Below are positions 1 to 5,027 of a DNA stretch of 5,636 bases, in pieces (positions within the stretch are counted from its first letter, which is position 1; the number at the start of each line of letters is the position of its first letter). Source of the DNA: Clostridiales bacterium (GTDB taxonomy: Bacteria > Bacillota > Clostridia > Oscillospirales > Oscillospiraceae); assembly GCA_004555205.1 (NCBI GenBank), contig SFIY01000048.1, forward strand, positions 1 to 5,636, read 5' to 3'. Both the position numbers and the translations under genes were made by a program. Under the pieces are notes generated by a model. That model searched no databases and had not been told where the DNA came from. It saw only the letters and a program-made list of their open reading frames with translations.

Positions 1-162
1 GACATGATTCTGGCTATTTTCTTCTTCGTGAAGCTGGGGACGGCGTATTTTGACTATCGGAAAACTGGACAATTCGAGTGGACAGCTCCCGCCATCCTGT
101 TTGCCTGTCTGGTCTTTACGCTGACGGCTCCGCTGTATATTTGGAGTATTATCGGGGTATGA
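1..162 (+). CDS. Conjugative-element small membrane protein, 3' end (DUF3852-like)
   Basis: Partial gene: the reading frame is open from the first base and ends at TGA 160-162, leaving 53 residues. The visible part has two hydrophobic segments, the first around ILAIFFFVKLGTAYF and the second around ILFACLVFTLTAPLYIW, separated by a short polar stretch with DYRKTGQFEW. I recall this C-terminus from DUF3852-type proteins that sit directly before the VirB6/TrbL-like gene in Tn1549-like elements; this is recognition from memory, not a search. A small two-helix protein in this position is likely an inner-membrane part of the transfer apparatus, possibly pilin-like. The signal peptide and start lie outside the window. 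The next gene begins 58 nt downstream, consistent with one operon. Confidence 0.65.
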   Translation, partial: DMILAIFFFVKLGTAYFDYRKTGQFEWTAPAILFACLVFTLTAPLYIWSIIGV

Positions 163-220
163 GTGGGAAATTGCGCTGTTGGTTGGCGGGACGGTTTTTG
201 CATGTTCAGGAGGTGATGAA

Positions 221-1050
221 TTGTTTATATGGGACTTTGTAGCGGACAAAATACTGGGCCAGATCGTGGACTGGTTTTACGGTCAGGTGGTGGGCTTTCT
301 TGGGAACTTCTTTTCCGAGATGGGCAGCATGGGCGCAGAGCTCTTCGAGATGAACTGGGTGCAGAGCGTGGTGCTGTTTTTCTCCAGTATTCCGCTGGGC
401 GGGGCAATGTGAAAGAGACGGCGCTGAATGTCCTTAAGGGCTTTCTGGCCGTCTCTCTTTTTACCCAGGTGCCGGTGCGGCTTTATTCTTTGGCAATTTC
501 CTTGCAGGGCACCTTGACGGCGGGCATCACCGGCTTTGGGTCCACCAGCATCGGGGATGCGGCAAAGGTGGCGCTGGCAGATCTTGAAAACCTGGAAAGC
601 CTAACGGAGTCCACCTATCCCCTGCGGGGCTTTGGGCGGGAGACCAGCGGGCTTATGGTTCTTTTCTGCCTTATCCTCATGGCCTATGCGGTCATCAAGG
701 TGTTTTTCAGCAATCTGAAGCGCGGCGGTATTTTGCTGATCCAGATCGCCGTGGGGAGCCTTTATATGTTCTCCGTGCCCAGGGGGTATGGAGACGGATT
801 TATCCAGTGGTGCAAACAGGTCATCGGCCTGTGCCTCACGGCGTTCTTGCAGGCCACCATCCTTGTGGCCGGGCTGATGGTATTCAAAGATCACGCCCTG
901 CTGGGCTTGGGGCTCATGCTCTCTGCCGGGGAAATTCCCCGCATCGCTGGGGCCTTTGGGCTGGACACCACCACGAAGGCCAATCTTACCTCGGCGGTTT
1001 ACACGGCCCAAAGCGCCGTCAATATTGCCCGGACGGTGGCGGCCAAATGA
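221..1050 (+). pseudogene. VirB6/TrbL-like conjugal transfer channel protein (CD1112 type), broken by internal deletion and frameshift
   Basis: The intact family protein is a polytopic inner-membrane component of the type IV secretion channel. The best start is TTG 221, 7 nt after a perfect AGGAGG (208-213). Frame 2 gives the family N-terminus (FIWDFVADKILGQIVDW, then FEMNWVQSVVLFFS) but stops at TGA 410-412. Frame 1 then carries the rest, from GRGNVKETALN through YAVIKVFFSNLKRGGILLIQ and GDGFIQWCKQVIGLCLTAF to the end TAQSAVNIARTVAAK, with stop 1048-1050. From memory, intact relatives have a further membrane segment of about 20 residues between LFFS and the GRG motif. It is missing here, so the break at about 384-390 looks like a deletion of some 60 nt rather than a one-base error. 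As it stands, no full-length protein can be made without programmed frameshifting, for which no slippery site was seen. A long in-frame ATG ORF beginning at 229 is a shadow over its first 50 codons. Confidence 0.8.
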
Positions 1051-1061
1051 GGTGCATTACT

Positions 1062-1214
1062 ATGGACAGCCTGTTTGACGGCATTGGCGGCTTTCCGCTG
1101 GCGGCTATACACAACGGTGTCATCCCCCTATGGGCCAGCGAGATCGAGCCGTTTCCCATTCGAGTCACGCAGCAGCGGCTGCCGGGGATCCAAATGGGCG
1201 CATATGTTCGTTAA
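1062..1214 (+). pseudogene. Truncated DNA (cytosine-5) methyltransferase, N-terminal 50 residues only
   Basis: The first residues, MDSLFDGIGGFPLAA, contain the FxGxGGF motif I that binds S-adenosylmethionine in C5 methyltransferases. They are followed by ASEIEPF, matching motif II with its acidic residue. The frame stays family-like through RLPGIQ, then leaves it (MGAYVR) and stops at TAA 1212-1214, before the catalytic Pro-Cys motif IV, so it cannot be active. The chosen start ATG 1062 has GAGGTG 7 nt upstream. An alternative ATG at 1047 overlaps the stop of the preceding gene (ATGA) and adds five residues, but has a weaker ribosome site. C5 methyltransferases are common cargo just after the VirB6-like gene in these elements and protect transferred DNA from restriction. 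The break lies near 1195-1205, where the sequence changes character. Confidence 0.8.
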
Positions 1215-1262
1215 ACTTGTCCGGTATGCTGCCTCTGCGCTCCTATTCTCGTTAGACTTGTC
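1208..1262 (+). repeat. Pair of 14-nt imperfect direct repeats in the remnant region
   Basis: TCGTTAAACTTGTC (1208-1221) and TCGTTAGACTTGTC (1249-1262) match at 13 of 14 positions and are 27 nt apart. They lie between the methyltransferase stub and the next gene, where no coding frame looks real. They may be protein-binding iterons or traces of the rearrangement that truncated the methyltransferase. The rest of 1215-1328 shows only the ribosome site of the next gene. Confidence 0.45.
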
Positions 1263-1328
1263 AATAGCTTATGCGCCGCAGTTGGGCTATGCTTTGCTTG
1301 CCTCGGGAGAGGCGGAAAGGAGCAGGCT

Positions 1329-1625
1329 ATGGAAGAAAAGAAGAACCTCTGTGCGCCTATCCCGCTGTCGCTGCACCAGCGGCTTCGGACGGAGCAGGAG
1401 CAGCGGGGCCAGACCCTGTCCGACTACATCACGGACATACTCAGAGAACATTTTGAAGGAGGAGCACGAACCATGAACGCCAACAATCGCACCATCGCCT
1501 TTCAGGTACCGGAGGAACTCTTCGGTCGTCTGAAGGACTATCTGGCCAGGAACGGCCTGAAGCAGAAGGATTTCATTCTGGGTCTCATTGAGCGAGAGCT
1601 GAATGATGCCGGGAACGAAGAATAA
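1329..1625 (+). CDS. Tandem ribbon-helix-helix-like protein of the transfer operon
   Basis: A 98-residue protein built from two similar halves. Residues 4-45 show a short strand (LCAPIPLSLHQRL) followed by two helices ending YITDILREHF. Residues 50-95 repeat the plan (RTIAFQVPEELFGRL, then FILGLIERELND). This strand-helix-helix layout is that of Arc/MetJ-type DNA-binding proteins, where the strand enters the major groove, so DNA binding at a transfer operator or origin is inferred. Start ATG 1329 has AGGAG (1318-1322) 6 nt upstream. An internal in-frame ATG at 1473 has its own excellent site (AAGGAGGAG 1456-1464) and would give the second half alone (50 residues). Homologous small proteins occur in Tn1549-like elements, sometimes auto-annotated as tautomerases, which I think is wrong. 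The gene is followed directly by a terminator. Confidence 0.75.
   Translation: MEEKKNLCAPIPLSLHQRLRTEQEQRGQTLSDYITDILREHFEGGARTMNANNRTIAFQVPEELFGRLKDYLARNGLKQKDFILGLIERELNDAGNEE
1473..1625 (+). CDS. Possible internal translation start giving the second ribbon-helix-helix unit alone
   Basis: ATG 1473 is codon 49 of the preceding entry, in the same frame, and is preceded by AAGGAGGAG with 8 nt spacing, stronger than the site of the full-length start. The product would be 50 residues, MNANNRTIAFQV to NDAGNEE, a complete strand-helix-helix unit able to dimerise with the long form. Whether two proteins are made cannot be told from sequence alone. Confidence 0.4.
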   Translation: MNANNRTIAFQVPEELFGRLKDYLARNGLKQKDFILGLIERELNDAGNEE

Positions 1626-1633
1626 AACACACA

Positions 1634-1667
1634 GAAGCCGCAGGCACACACCTGCGGCTTCGCTTTT
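1634..1667 (+). terminator. Intrinsic terminator or attenuator inside the transfer operon
   Basis: GAAGCCGCAGG (1634-1644) and CCTGCGGCTTC (1651-1661) form a perfect 11-bp stem around a CACACA loop, followed by GCTTTT. It starts 9 nt after the stop of the ribbon-helix-helix gene and ends just before the ribosome site of the next gene. It would therefore end or attenuate transcription between two genes of what otherwise reads as one operon. Confidence 0.85.
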
Positions 1668-1679
1668 GGGAGGAGAACT

Positions 1680-1943
1680 ATGTATCTATACCCTGAAAAT
1701 TTAACGGCCCGGCCTATGCTGTGGCTGTGGACGCTGCGGGATGTGGCGTGGATCGGGACAGGGCTTTTGCTGTCGGTGCTGGCGCTGACCCAGACTGGCA
1801 GCATGATCCCCTTGGTCATCACGGCGGCGCTGACCTTTCTCTGCATTCGGCACGGAGGGATCAGCATGCTGGATTTCCTGCGCTATGCTGCGGCGTTTTT
1901 CTTTTTCGGACAACAATATTATGCGTGGAGGGAATCGGCATGA
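1680..1943 (+). CDS. PrgI-like small membrane protein of the conjugation apparatus
   Basis: An 87-residue protein starting at ATG 1680, 5 nt after GGGAGGAG (1668-1675). It has a short N-terminus with YLYPENL and ARPMLWLWTLRD, two hydrophobic segments at about residues 22-36 and 42-56 split by the polar turn TQTGS, then a cytoplasmic-looking C-terminus with DFLRYAAAFFFFGQQYYAWRE. This plan matches the PrgI/VirB3-like two-helix proteins that precede the VirB4 ATPase in Gram-positive conjugative elements and anchor it to the membrane. Its stop overlaps the next start (ATGA at 1940-1943), so the two genes are likely translationally coupled. I am confident of the element context and moderately sure of the family name. 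Confidence 0.75.
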   Translation: MYLYPENLTARPMLWLWTLRDVAWIGTGLLLSVLALTQTGSMIPLVITAALTFLCIRHGGISMLDFLRYAAAFFFFGQQYYAWRESA

Positions 1944-2500
1944 GCAGGAAAAAATCTACCCGGCAGCTCATCGGCATCGATGATATTAAAAACGGCAGCG
2001 TTGTAACGGCGGACGGAGAGCTGGCCATCTACTTCGTTCATCCCAGCAATCTGAATGTTTTGCCGGAGCAGGGCGTTCGGGCAAAGGTGCAGGAGCTGTT
2101 GGGCGTGCTGAAAGGCATGGCGGAGCTGGAGCTGCTGGCTCTGGACTCCAAGGAGTCCTTTCAGGATAACCGCCAGTTCTACCGGCAGCGGCTGGAGGAA
2201 GAAGATATGCCCGCCATCCGTGGGCTGCTGGTGCAGGATCGTCAGCATCTGGACAGTGTCCAGACCACCATGGCCTCCTCCCGTGAGTTCTGCTTCGTGC
2301 TGCGGCGCAGAAAAACGGACGGGGCCATGAACTATGCGCCCCTGGAGCAGCAGTTCCGGGACTGCGGATTTGTCGTTCAGCGTGCGGAGGGCCAGCGGCT
2401 TCTGGAGCTGCTGGCTATTTATTTTGAGCAGGACGCCACCCACGAGGTATTCTCCTTTGTAGACGGGGCACAGTGGCTGACAGCGGAAACGGAGGTTTGA
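1940..2500 (+). CDS. Conserved transfer-operon protein of unknown function, expected just upstream of VirB4
   Basis: A 186-residue soluble protein beginning MSRKKSTRQLIGIDDIKNGSVV. Its start ATG 1940 overlaps the stop of the PrgI-like gene by the ATGA arrangement, and upstream GGAGGGA (1926-1932) can serve as ribosome site. The body is rich in charged helices (RFYRQRLEEED-like stretches, residues about 55-100), then FCFVLRRRKTD and a C-terminus LLELLAIYFEQDATHEVFSFVDG. No catalytic motif, signal peptide or membrane segment was found. I recall this protein from Tn1549-like elements, where it lies between the PrgI-like protein and the VirB4 ATPase and may help load or orient that ATPase; the role is inference. 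Its 3' end carries the GGAGG (2491-2495) serving the next ORF, so translation continued into something that is now truncated. Confidence 0.7.
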   Translation: MSRKKSTRQLIGIDDIKNGSVVTADGELAIYFVHPSNLNVLPEQGVRAKVQELLGVLKGMAELELLALDSKESFQDNRQFYRQRLEEEDMPAIRGLLVQDRQHLDSVQTTMASSREFCFVLRRRKTDGAMNYAPLEQQFRDCGFVVQRAEGQRLLELLAIYFEQDATHEVFSFVDGAQWLTAETEV

Positions 2501-2501
2501 A

Positions 2502-2603
2502 ATGCGAATTCTGAAAGTGGAGCCGGGAAAAGCTCCGTTTGCGTCACAATTCAAAAAACAAAGCAAAGAAAGCGGAAACTGGTGCAGTTGTGGAGCGGTA
2601 TGA
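2502..2603 (+). pseudogene. Short ORF with DUF3846-like start, probably a truncated gene at a rearrangement junction
   Basis: ATG 2502 follows GGAGG (2491-2495) with 6 nt spacing, one base after the previous stop. The first residues, MRILKVEPGKAP, resemble the start of DUF3846 proteins, small accessory proteins of mobile elements. After that the 33-residue frame becomes lysine-rich and ends WCSCGAV, unlike the family. Another frame nearby reads KLVQLWSGMTFETIRPYIES and stops at 2653; it could be the tail of a different lost gene. Neither fragment could be identified with confidence. I read 2530-2653 as the scar where the transfer operon was joined to foreign or distant element DNA. Confidence 0.4.
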
Positions 2604-2739
2604 CCTTTGAAACTATCCGGCCCTATATTGAGTCTGTACTAACCTTGGAGTGAACTCAAAAAATTGCTATTCTTATAATACAAGATGTACTTCCTTGCCT
2701 TGAAAAACAAAAGCATGCCCATCAATCTTCTTATATCGC

Positions 2740-2768
2740 TTGACATAGATTAGTGGGCGTGATATACT
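2740..2768 (+). promoter_or_regulatory. Near-consensus sigma-A promoter for the ImmA/zinc-ribbon genes
   Basis: A perfect -35 TTGACA (2740-2745) and a -10 TATACT (2763-2768) are separated by exactly 17 nt, in an AT-rich gap. Transcription would begin near 2775, about 60 nt before the metallopeptidase start. An AGGAG followed by ATG TTC TAA (2789-2797) lies in the leader, a two-codon ORF of uncertain meaning. Confidence 0.8.
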
Positions 2769-2834
2769 TTCTAACAGGAGACGAACAAATGTTCTAATTC
2801 GTAGATGCAGCGAAACAGAAAGGGGCGCATGCAG

Positions 2835-3551
2835 ATGCTCTGGCTTTCACGGAAAGACATCGAACACATTTCCCGCAGATTGCTTCGTGATTACCTTAAA
2901 AAAGTCCCTCAAAAGGTCGATCATATTGATCCGGCAGATTTTGCAGAGAAGATGTGTGGCCTGCAATTTACCTTTGCAGATATCAGTGAAGCACATGATG
3001 CCATCGGCCTTACGGCAACTTCGGGGGTGATCATAACGATCCCTCAAAGGGACGGCACAAGGCTCGACTATGAATTAGACGGGAAAACGGCCTTCATTGA
3101 TCAGAGCCTTGTGGCAGAAAATCAGATTGGCCGTTTGAACTTTACTATGATGCACGAAGCAGCGCATCAACTGTTTTGGATGCTGTATCCGGAAGAATAT
3201 GAGGCGCAAACTCCTCGCTGCGTATTTCGCATGGCAGATGAACATACTCAGTACCCTGTTCTTGATTGGGAGGAGTGGCAGACCAATGTGCTGACTTCAT
3301 TTCTCCTCTTGCCAAAGGAACTGGTATATCGCCATATGGCAAATGTTGGCCTGAAAGATGGTATCAGCGTGCTGAATCGCATATACGCACGCAAAGACTA
3401 TGAGCGTTTTTCGGAGGCCGCAAAGCGGCTCGGTGTGTCCAAAACAGCACTGACTATAAGATTATCCCAACTCGGTTTGGTAGGGAGAAATGATTTGTAT
3501 GACCCGTATGCACTGGTAGATATATTTCCGGAGAAAAATGAGATCGCCTGA
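2835..3551 (+). CDS. ImmA/IrrE-family (M78) zinc metallopeptidase
   Basis: A 238-residue protein with the zinc-binding HEAAH at residues 107-111 inside the context NFTMMHEAAHQLFW, and a downstream glutamate pair in DWEEWQTN (146-147) that fits the third metal ligand of M78 peptidases. The C-terminus (RLGVSKTALTIRLSQLGLVGR) is the helix-turn-helix-like tail usual in this family. ImmA-type enzymes cleave a repressor to induce mobile-element excision; IrrE cleaves DdrO after DNA damage. No Xre-type repressor is encoded in the window, so the target is unknown. Start choice is uncertain: ATG 2835 sits well after AGAAAGGGG (2817-2825), ATG 2829 is very close to it, and ATG 2805 extends the frame by ten residues but has no ribosome site. 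It is preceded by a strong promoter and followed after 17 nt by the zinc-ribbon gene. Base composition is lower in GC than the transfer genes. Confidence 0.85.
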   Translation: MLWLSRKDIEHISRRLLRDYLKKVPQKVDHIDPADFAEKMCGLQFTFADISEAHDAIGLTATSGVIITIPQRDGTRLDYELDGKTAFIDQSLVAENQIGRLNFTMMHEAAHQLFWMLYPEEYEAQTPRCVFRMADEHTQYPVLDWEEWQTNVLTSFLLLPKELVYRHMANVGLKDGISVLNRIYARKDYERFSEAAKRLGVSKTALTIRLSQLGLVGRNDLYDPYALVDIFPEKNEIA

Positions 3552-3568
3552 TATGGCAGGGGGGAAGT

Positions 3569-3808
3569 ATGGCAAAAATCAATGCAAGGGAACTTGATCC
3601 ACAACGCTATTCCTGCATACAGACAGAGCAGCAGGAATTGAAAAAACAGTATTCCAGCCATATTACAATGGCGAGAATTTGCCCGTATTGCCAGAACAAA
3701 TTAGAGATCCTGTGTAAAGGAAATCACGGCGCAGTTTATGTGAAATGTCCCCATTGCGGAGAGCAGGTGTTTTTCCCGCCAGTGGCATTTCGACTTAACC
3801 GATTCTAA
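3569..3808 (+). CDS. Small zinc-ribbon protein
   Basis: A 79-residue protein with two CxxC knuckles, CPYC (residues 38-41) and CPHC (60-63), spaced 18 residues apart as in zinc ribbons, ending GEQVFFPPVAF. The N-terminal 35 residues are polar and helical and resemble no domain I know. Start ATG 3569 follows a G-rich ribosome site (GGGGGGAAG, 3559-3567). It lies 17 nt after the metallopeptidase stop, so the two are probably cotranscribed. A nucleic-acid or protein-binding adaptor role is plausible but unproven. Confidence 0.7.
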   Translation: MAKINARELDPQRYSCIQTEQQELKKQYSSHITMARICPYCQNKLEILCKGNHGAVYVKCPHCGEQVFFPPVAFRLNRF

Positions 3809-3810
3809 GC

Positions 3811-3845
3811 TGTAACGGCGTGTAGGAAGCGCCTTACCCGTTACA
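3811..3845 (+). repeat. Inverted repeat after the zinc-ribbon gene
   Basis: TGTAACGG (3811-3818) and CCGTTACA (3838-3845) are perfect 8-nt arms. Inside them GTAGG and CCTTAC extend the stem around an AAGCG loop with one bulge. It begins 2 nt after the zinc-ribbon stop but lacks a T run on either strand, so it is a transcript-end stabiliser, processing site or operator rather than a clear intrinsic terminator. Confidence 0.6.
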
Positions 3846-3878
3846 ACTAAAAATTGAATATCCAAGTTTGTACCCCGG

Positions 3879-3993
3879 AGCCGCTTGATGCGTGACCTTC
3901 CCATGTGTCGCTTGATTTGCAGTCCTTGCTCTCAAAGAGAGTGAGACGAATCAATGCGGTCATGGTGGTGAAGGCAGATCAAGCGGCTTTTTT
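3879..3993 (+). ncRNA. Candidate structured leader RNA ending in an intrinsic terminator
   Basis: One nested long hairpin can be traced by eye. P1 pairs AGCCGCTTGAT (3879-3889) with ATCAAGCGGCT (3978-3988), 11 perfect pairs. P2 pairs CCTTC (3896-3900) with GAAGG (3970-3974) and CCATG (3901-3905) with CATGG (3961-3965), leaving a 4-nt bulge. P3 pairs CGC TTGATT (3909-3917) with AATCAA and GCG (3949-3958), with one bulged T. P4 pairs CTTGCTCTC (3925-3933) with GAGAGTGAG (3937-3945), with two wobbles and an AAA loop. Six T follow P1 directly (3988-3993). All helices are collinear, unlikely by chance. CGCTTGAT occurs in both P1 and P3, so partner exchange is possible. No known RNA family was recognised. 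It lies in the leader of the sigma-like gene, where it could act as an attenuator or yield a separate small RNA. Confidence 0.65.
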
Positions 3994-4037
3994 CGCTCAT
4001 TTGGTTCCAGAAAGGAACTGAATGAGCGTTTTGTTTT
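3994..4037 (+). terminator. Second intrinsic terminator in tandem, upstream of the sigma-like gene
   Basis: CGCTCATT (3994-4001) pairs with AATGAGCG (4021-4028), and GTTCC (4004-4008) with GGAAC (4014-4018). The intervening TG/TG positions form G-T wobbles, giving a continuous 15-bp stem with an AGAAA loop, followed by TTTTGTTTT. It directly abuts the U tract of the preceding structured RNA. No promoter was found between it and the sigma-like gene, so expression would require read-through. Confidence 0.8.
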
Positions 4038-4069
4038 GCTGGCCTTCGGCCTGCGAGAGATGCCGAGGC

Positions 4070-4115
4070 CCTCCGCTTCATCGTTTTTGGATTTTTCAAA
4101 ATGATGAAACGGAGG
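4070..4115 (+). promoter_or_regulatory. Hairpin burying the Shine-Dalgarno sequence of the sigma-like gene
   Basis: CCTCCGCTTCATC (4070-4082) pairs with GATGAAACGGAGG (4103-4115) at 12 of 13 positions, the exception being C4076/A4109. Inside, TTTTG (4085-4089) and CAAAA (4097-4101) extend the stem. The 3' arm ends in GGAGG (4111-4115), the ribosome site 7 nt before ATG 4123, so the site is fully paired in this fold. Just upstream, GGCCTTCGGCC (4041-4051) forms its own small hairpin. The layout suggests translational control of the downstream gene. Confidence 0.7.
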
Positions 4116-4122
4116 ACAGAAA

Positions 4123-4584
4123 ATGTCGTATCACAATAACCCATATCGGGTCGATTATTTGAAGATATATCCCTGCTTAAAAGAGCGCCCGGATGTGTTG
4201 GAAGTCTTGAAGAAAAGTGACCGCAAGATGAAATACATGGAGGTGGATCTGAAAAGCGAGCAGCGCAGGAAAAATGCTGCGAATGGTGCGGAGAGTTACG
4301 TTCCCAGCAAAGAGGATTCGCTGGAGCGGCTCGTATATTCTGCGAAGTGCCAGTTTGCGGACGATGCTGAAGGCGTCGAGGATGCCGTAATCAGGAAAGA
4401 TGATTTATGCCGTTTACGGGCCGCACTGGATCAGTTGAGCGAAGAAGAAAGATTCCTGATTTATGCGCTGTTTTTCGACGAGCGCTCCGAGCGTGAGCTG
4501 GAAGAAATGATGGGTGTCCATCGAATGACGATCCATAATCGAAAGGTTCGTATCTTGCAGAAATTAAAAAAGATGCTGAGATGA
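4123..4584 (+). CDS. Sigma-70 region 4-like DNA-binding regulator of the element
   Basis: A 153-residue protein starting at ATG 4123, 7 nt after GGAGG. The C-terminal part (about 95-150) has the sigma region 4 pattern: LRAALDQLSEEERFLIYALF, then a helix-turn-helix ERELEEMMGVHRMTIHNRKVRI and a basic helix LQKLKKMLR. The N-terminal 90 residues are charged and lack a recognisable region 2 (core polymerase and -10 binding), so it may be an activator-like or phage-type sigma relative rather than a full sigma factor. Such proteins commonly sit next to the recombinase in clostridial conjugative elements and are thought to switch on excision or transfer genes. Its leader carries two terminators and a sequestered ribosome site, so expression appears tightly conditional. 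A TATA-poor, repeat-rich non-coding gap follows. Confidence 0.8.
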   Translation: MSYHNNPYRVDYLKIYPCLKERPDVLEVLKKSDRKMKYMEVDLKSEQRRKNAANGAESYVPSKEDSLERLVYSAKCQFADDAEGVEDAVIRKDDLCRLRAALDQLSEEERFLIYALFFDERSERELEEMMGVHRMTIHNRKVRILQKLKKMLR

Positions 4585-4602
4585 TAAAAAAGTTTGGTGC
4601 AA

Positions 4603-4703
4603 ACGGTGTTTTCAGCGGCTAATAGAGTGAGAGGGCTTTGAACCTCACTCCGCGGCTGATAAATCAGCGGCTTTGTTCCTTGATAAACACCGTCTCAGAC
4701 GGT
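4603..4703 (+). promoter_or_regulatory. Branched RNA fold with two mutually exclusive helices after the sigma-like gene
   Basis: ACGGTGTTT (4603-4611) can pair with AAACACCGT (4685-4693), closing a junction with two arms. The first arm is GAGTGAG (4625-4631) with CTCACTC (4644-4650). The second is GCTGA (4655-4659) with TCAGC (4664-4668), followed by GGCTTTGTT. The 3' strand of the closing helix also belongs to ACCGTC (4689-4694), which pairs with GACGGT (4698-4703), so the two folds exclude each other. The second arm with its short T-rich tail may be a weak terminator for the sigma-like gene. Confidence 0.5.
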
Positions 4704-5027
4704 CATATCCGGCAACTTGAATACATTAGCTGACGGAGCCAGCGTCAGGCCGAGTGCGCGATGACCACCTGTGCGGAGCAGCTCCGCATCAAAGGACGGC
4801 CAAGTAAGGTGCAGAGCGATACCCACTCAGGCCATGGCAGCCTTGGCAAGCTGTCCCCGCCATGATCCCGTCAGCCCATAATGATACTCCTGTACGCAGC
4901 TTCGAGAGTTCCTCGGAGGGGTGAGAGTCCCGTGATGTGCGCCCGCACAGTTCAAGTTGCCGCCAACCGTAAAGTTCTGGCCGCTCCGGTGATGGGAGCG
5001 TTTGCTTCCGCTGCCGGAGCGACCACA
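4704..5027 (+). ncRNA. Non-coding stretch rich in hairpins, candidate large structured RNA (strand inferred)
   Basis: No ORF here has a credible ribosome site or family resemblance, yet hairpins follow one another. CTGACG (4730-4735) pairs with CGTCAG (4743-4748). GGCCG (4748-4752) pairs with CGGCC (4797-4801), enclosing TGCGGAG (4772-4778) with CTCCGCA (4782-4788). CATGGC (4833-4838) pairs with GCCATG (4859-4864). CTTCGAG (4900-4906) pairs with CTCGGAG (4912-4918). GTGC and GCAC flank 4937-4948. CGCTCCGG (4982-4989) pairs with CCGGAGCG (5014-5021), with an inner GGGAGC/GCTTCC stem. This density suggests one large RNA, possibly continuous with the flanking structured segments (4603-5158). No match to group I or II introns, RNase P, tmRNA or riboswitches was recognised. 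The + strand is assumed from flanking genes. Confidence 0.5.

Noticed and set aside
601..1011. 136-codon - strand ORF
   Set aside because: Shadow of the VirB6/TrbL-like gene, which shows clear membrane-protein composition and family motifs on the + strand.
1919..2566. 215-codon - strand ORF opposite the transfer protein gene
   Set aside because: It is antisense to a gene with a coupled start and recognised family context; its Leu/Gln/His-rich composition is typical of the reverse of a Glu/Leu/Gln-rich gene.
2651..2679. Possible promoter with TATAAT at 2674
   Set aside because: The -10 is good but the base 17 nt upstream (TGAACT) is a poor -35; the promoter at 2740 is far better.
3701..3904. 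67-codon - strand ORF over the zinc-ribbon end and the leader
   Set aside because: It overlaps the CxxC-encoding region and the inverted repeat, and has no convincing ribosome site.
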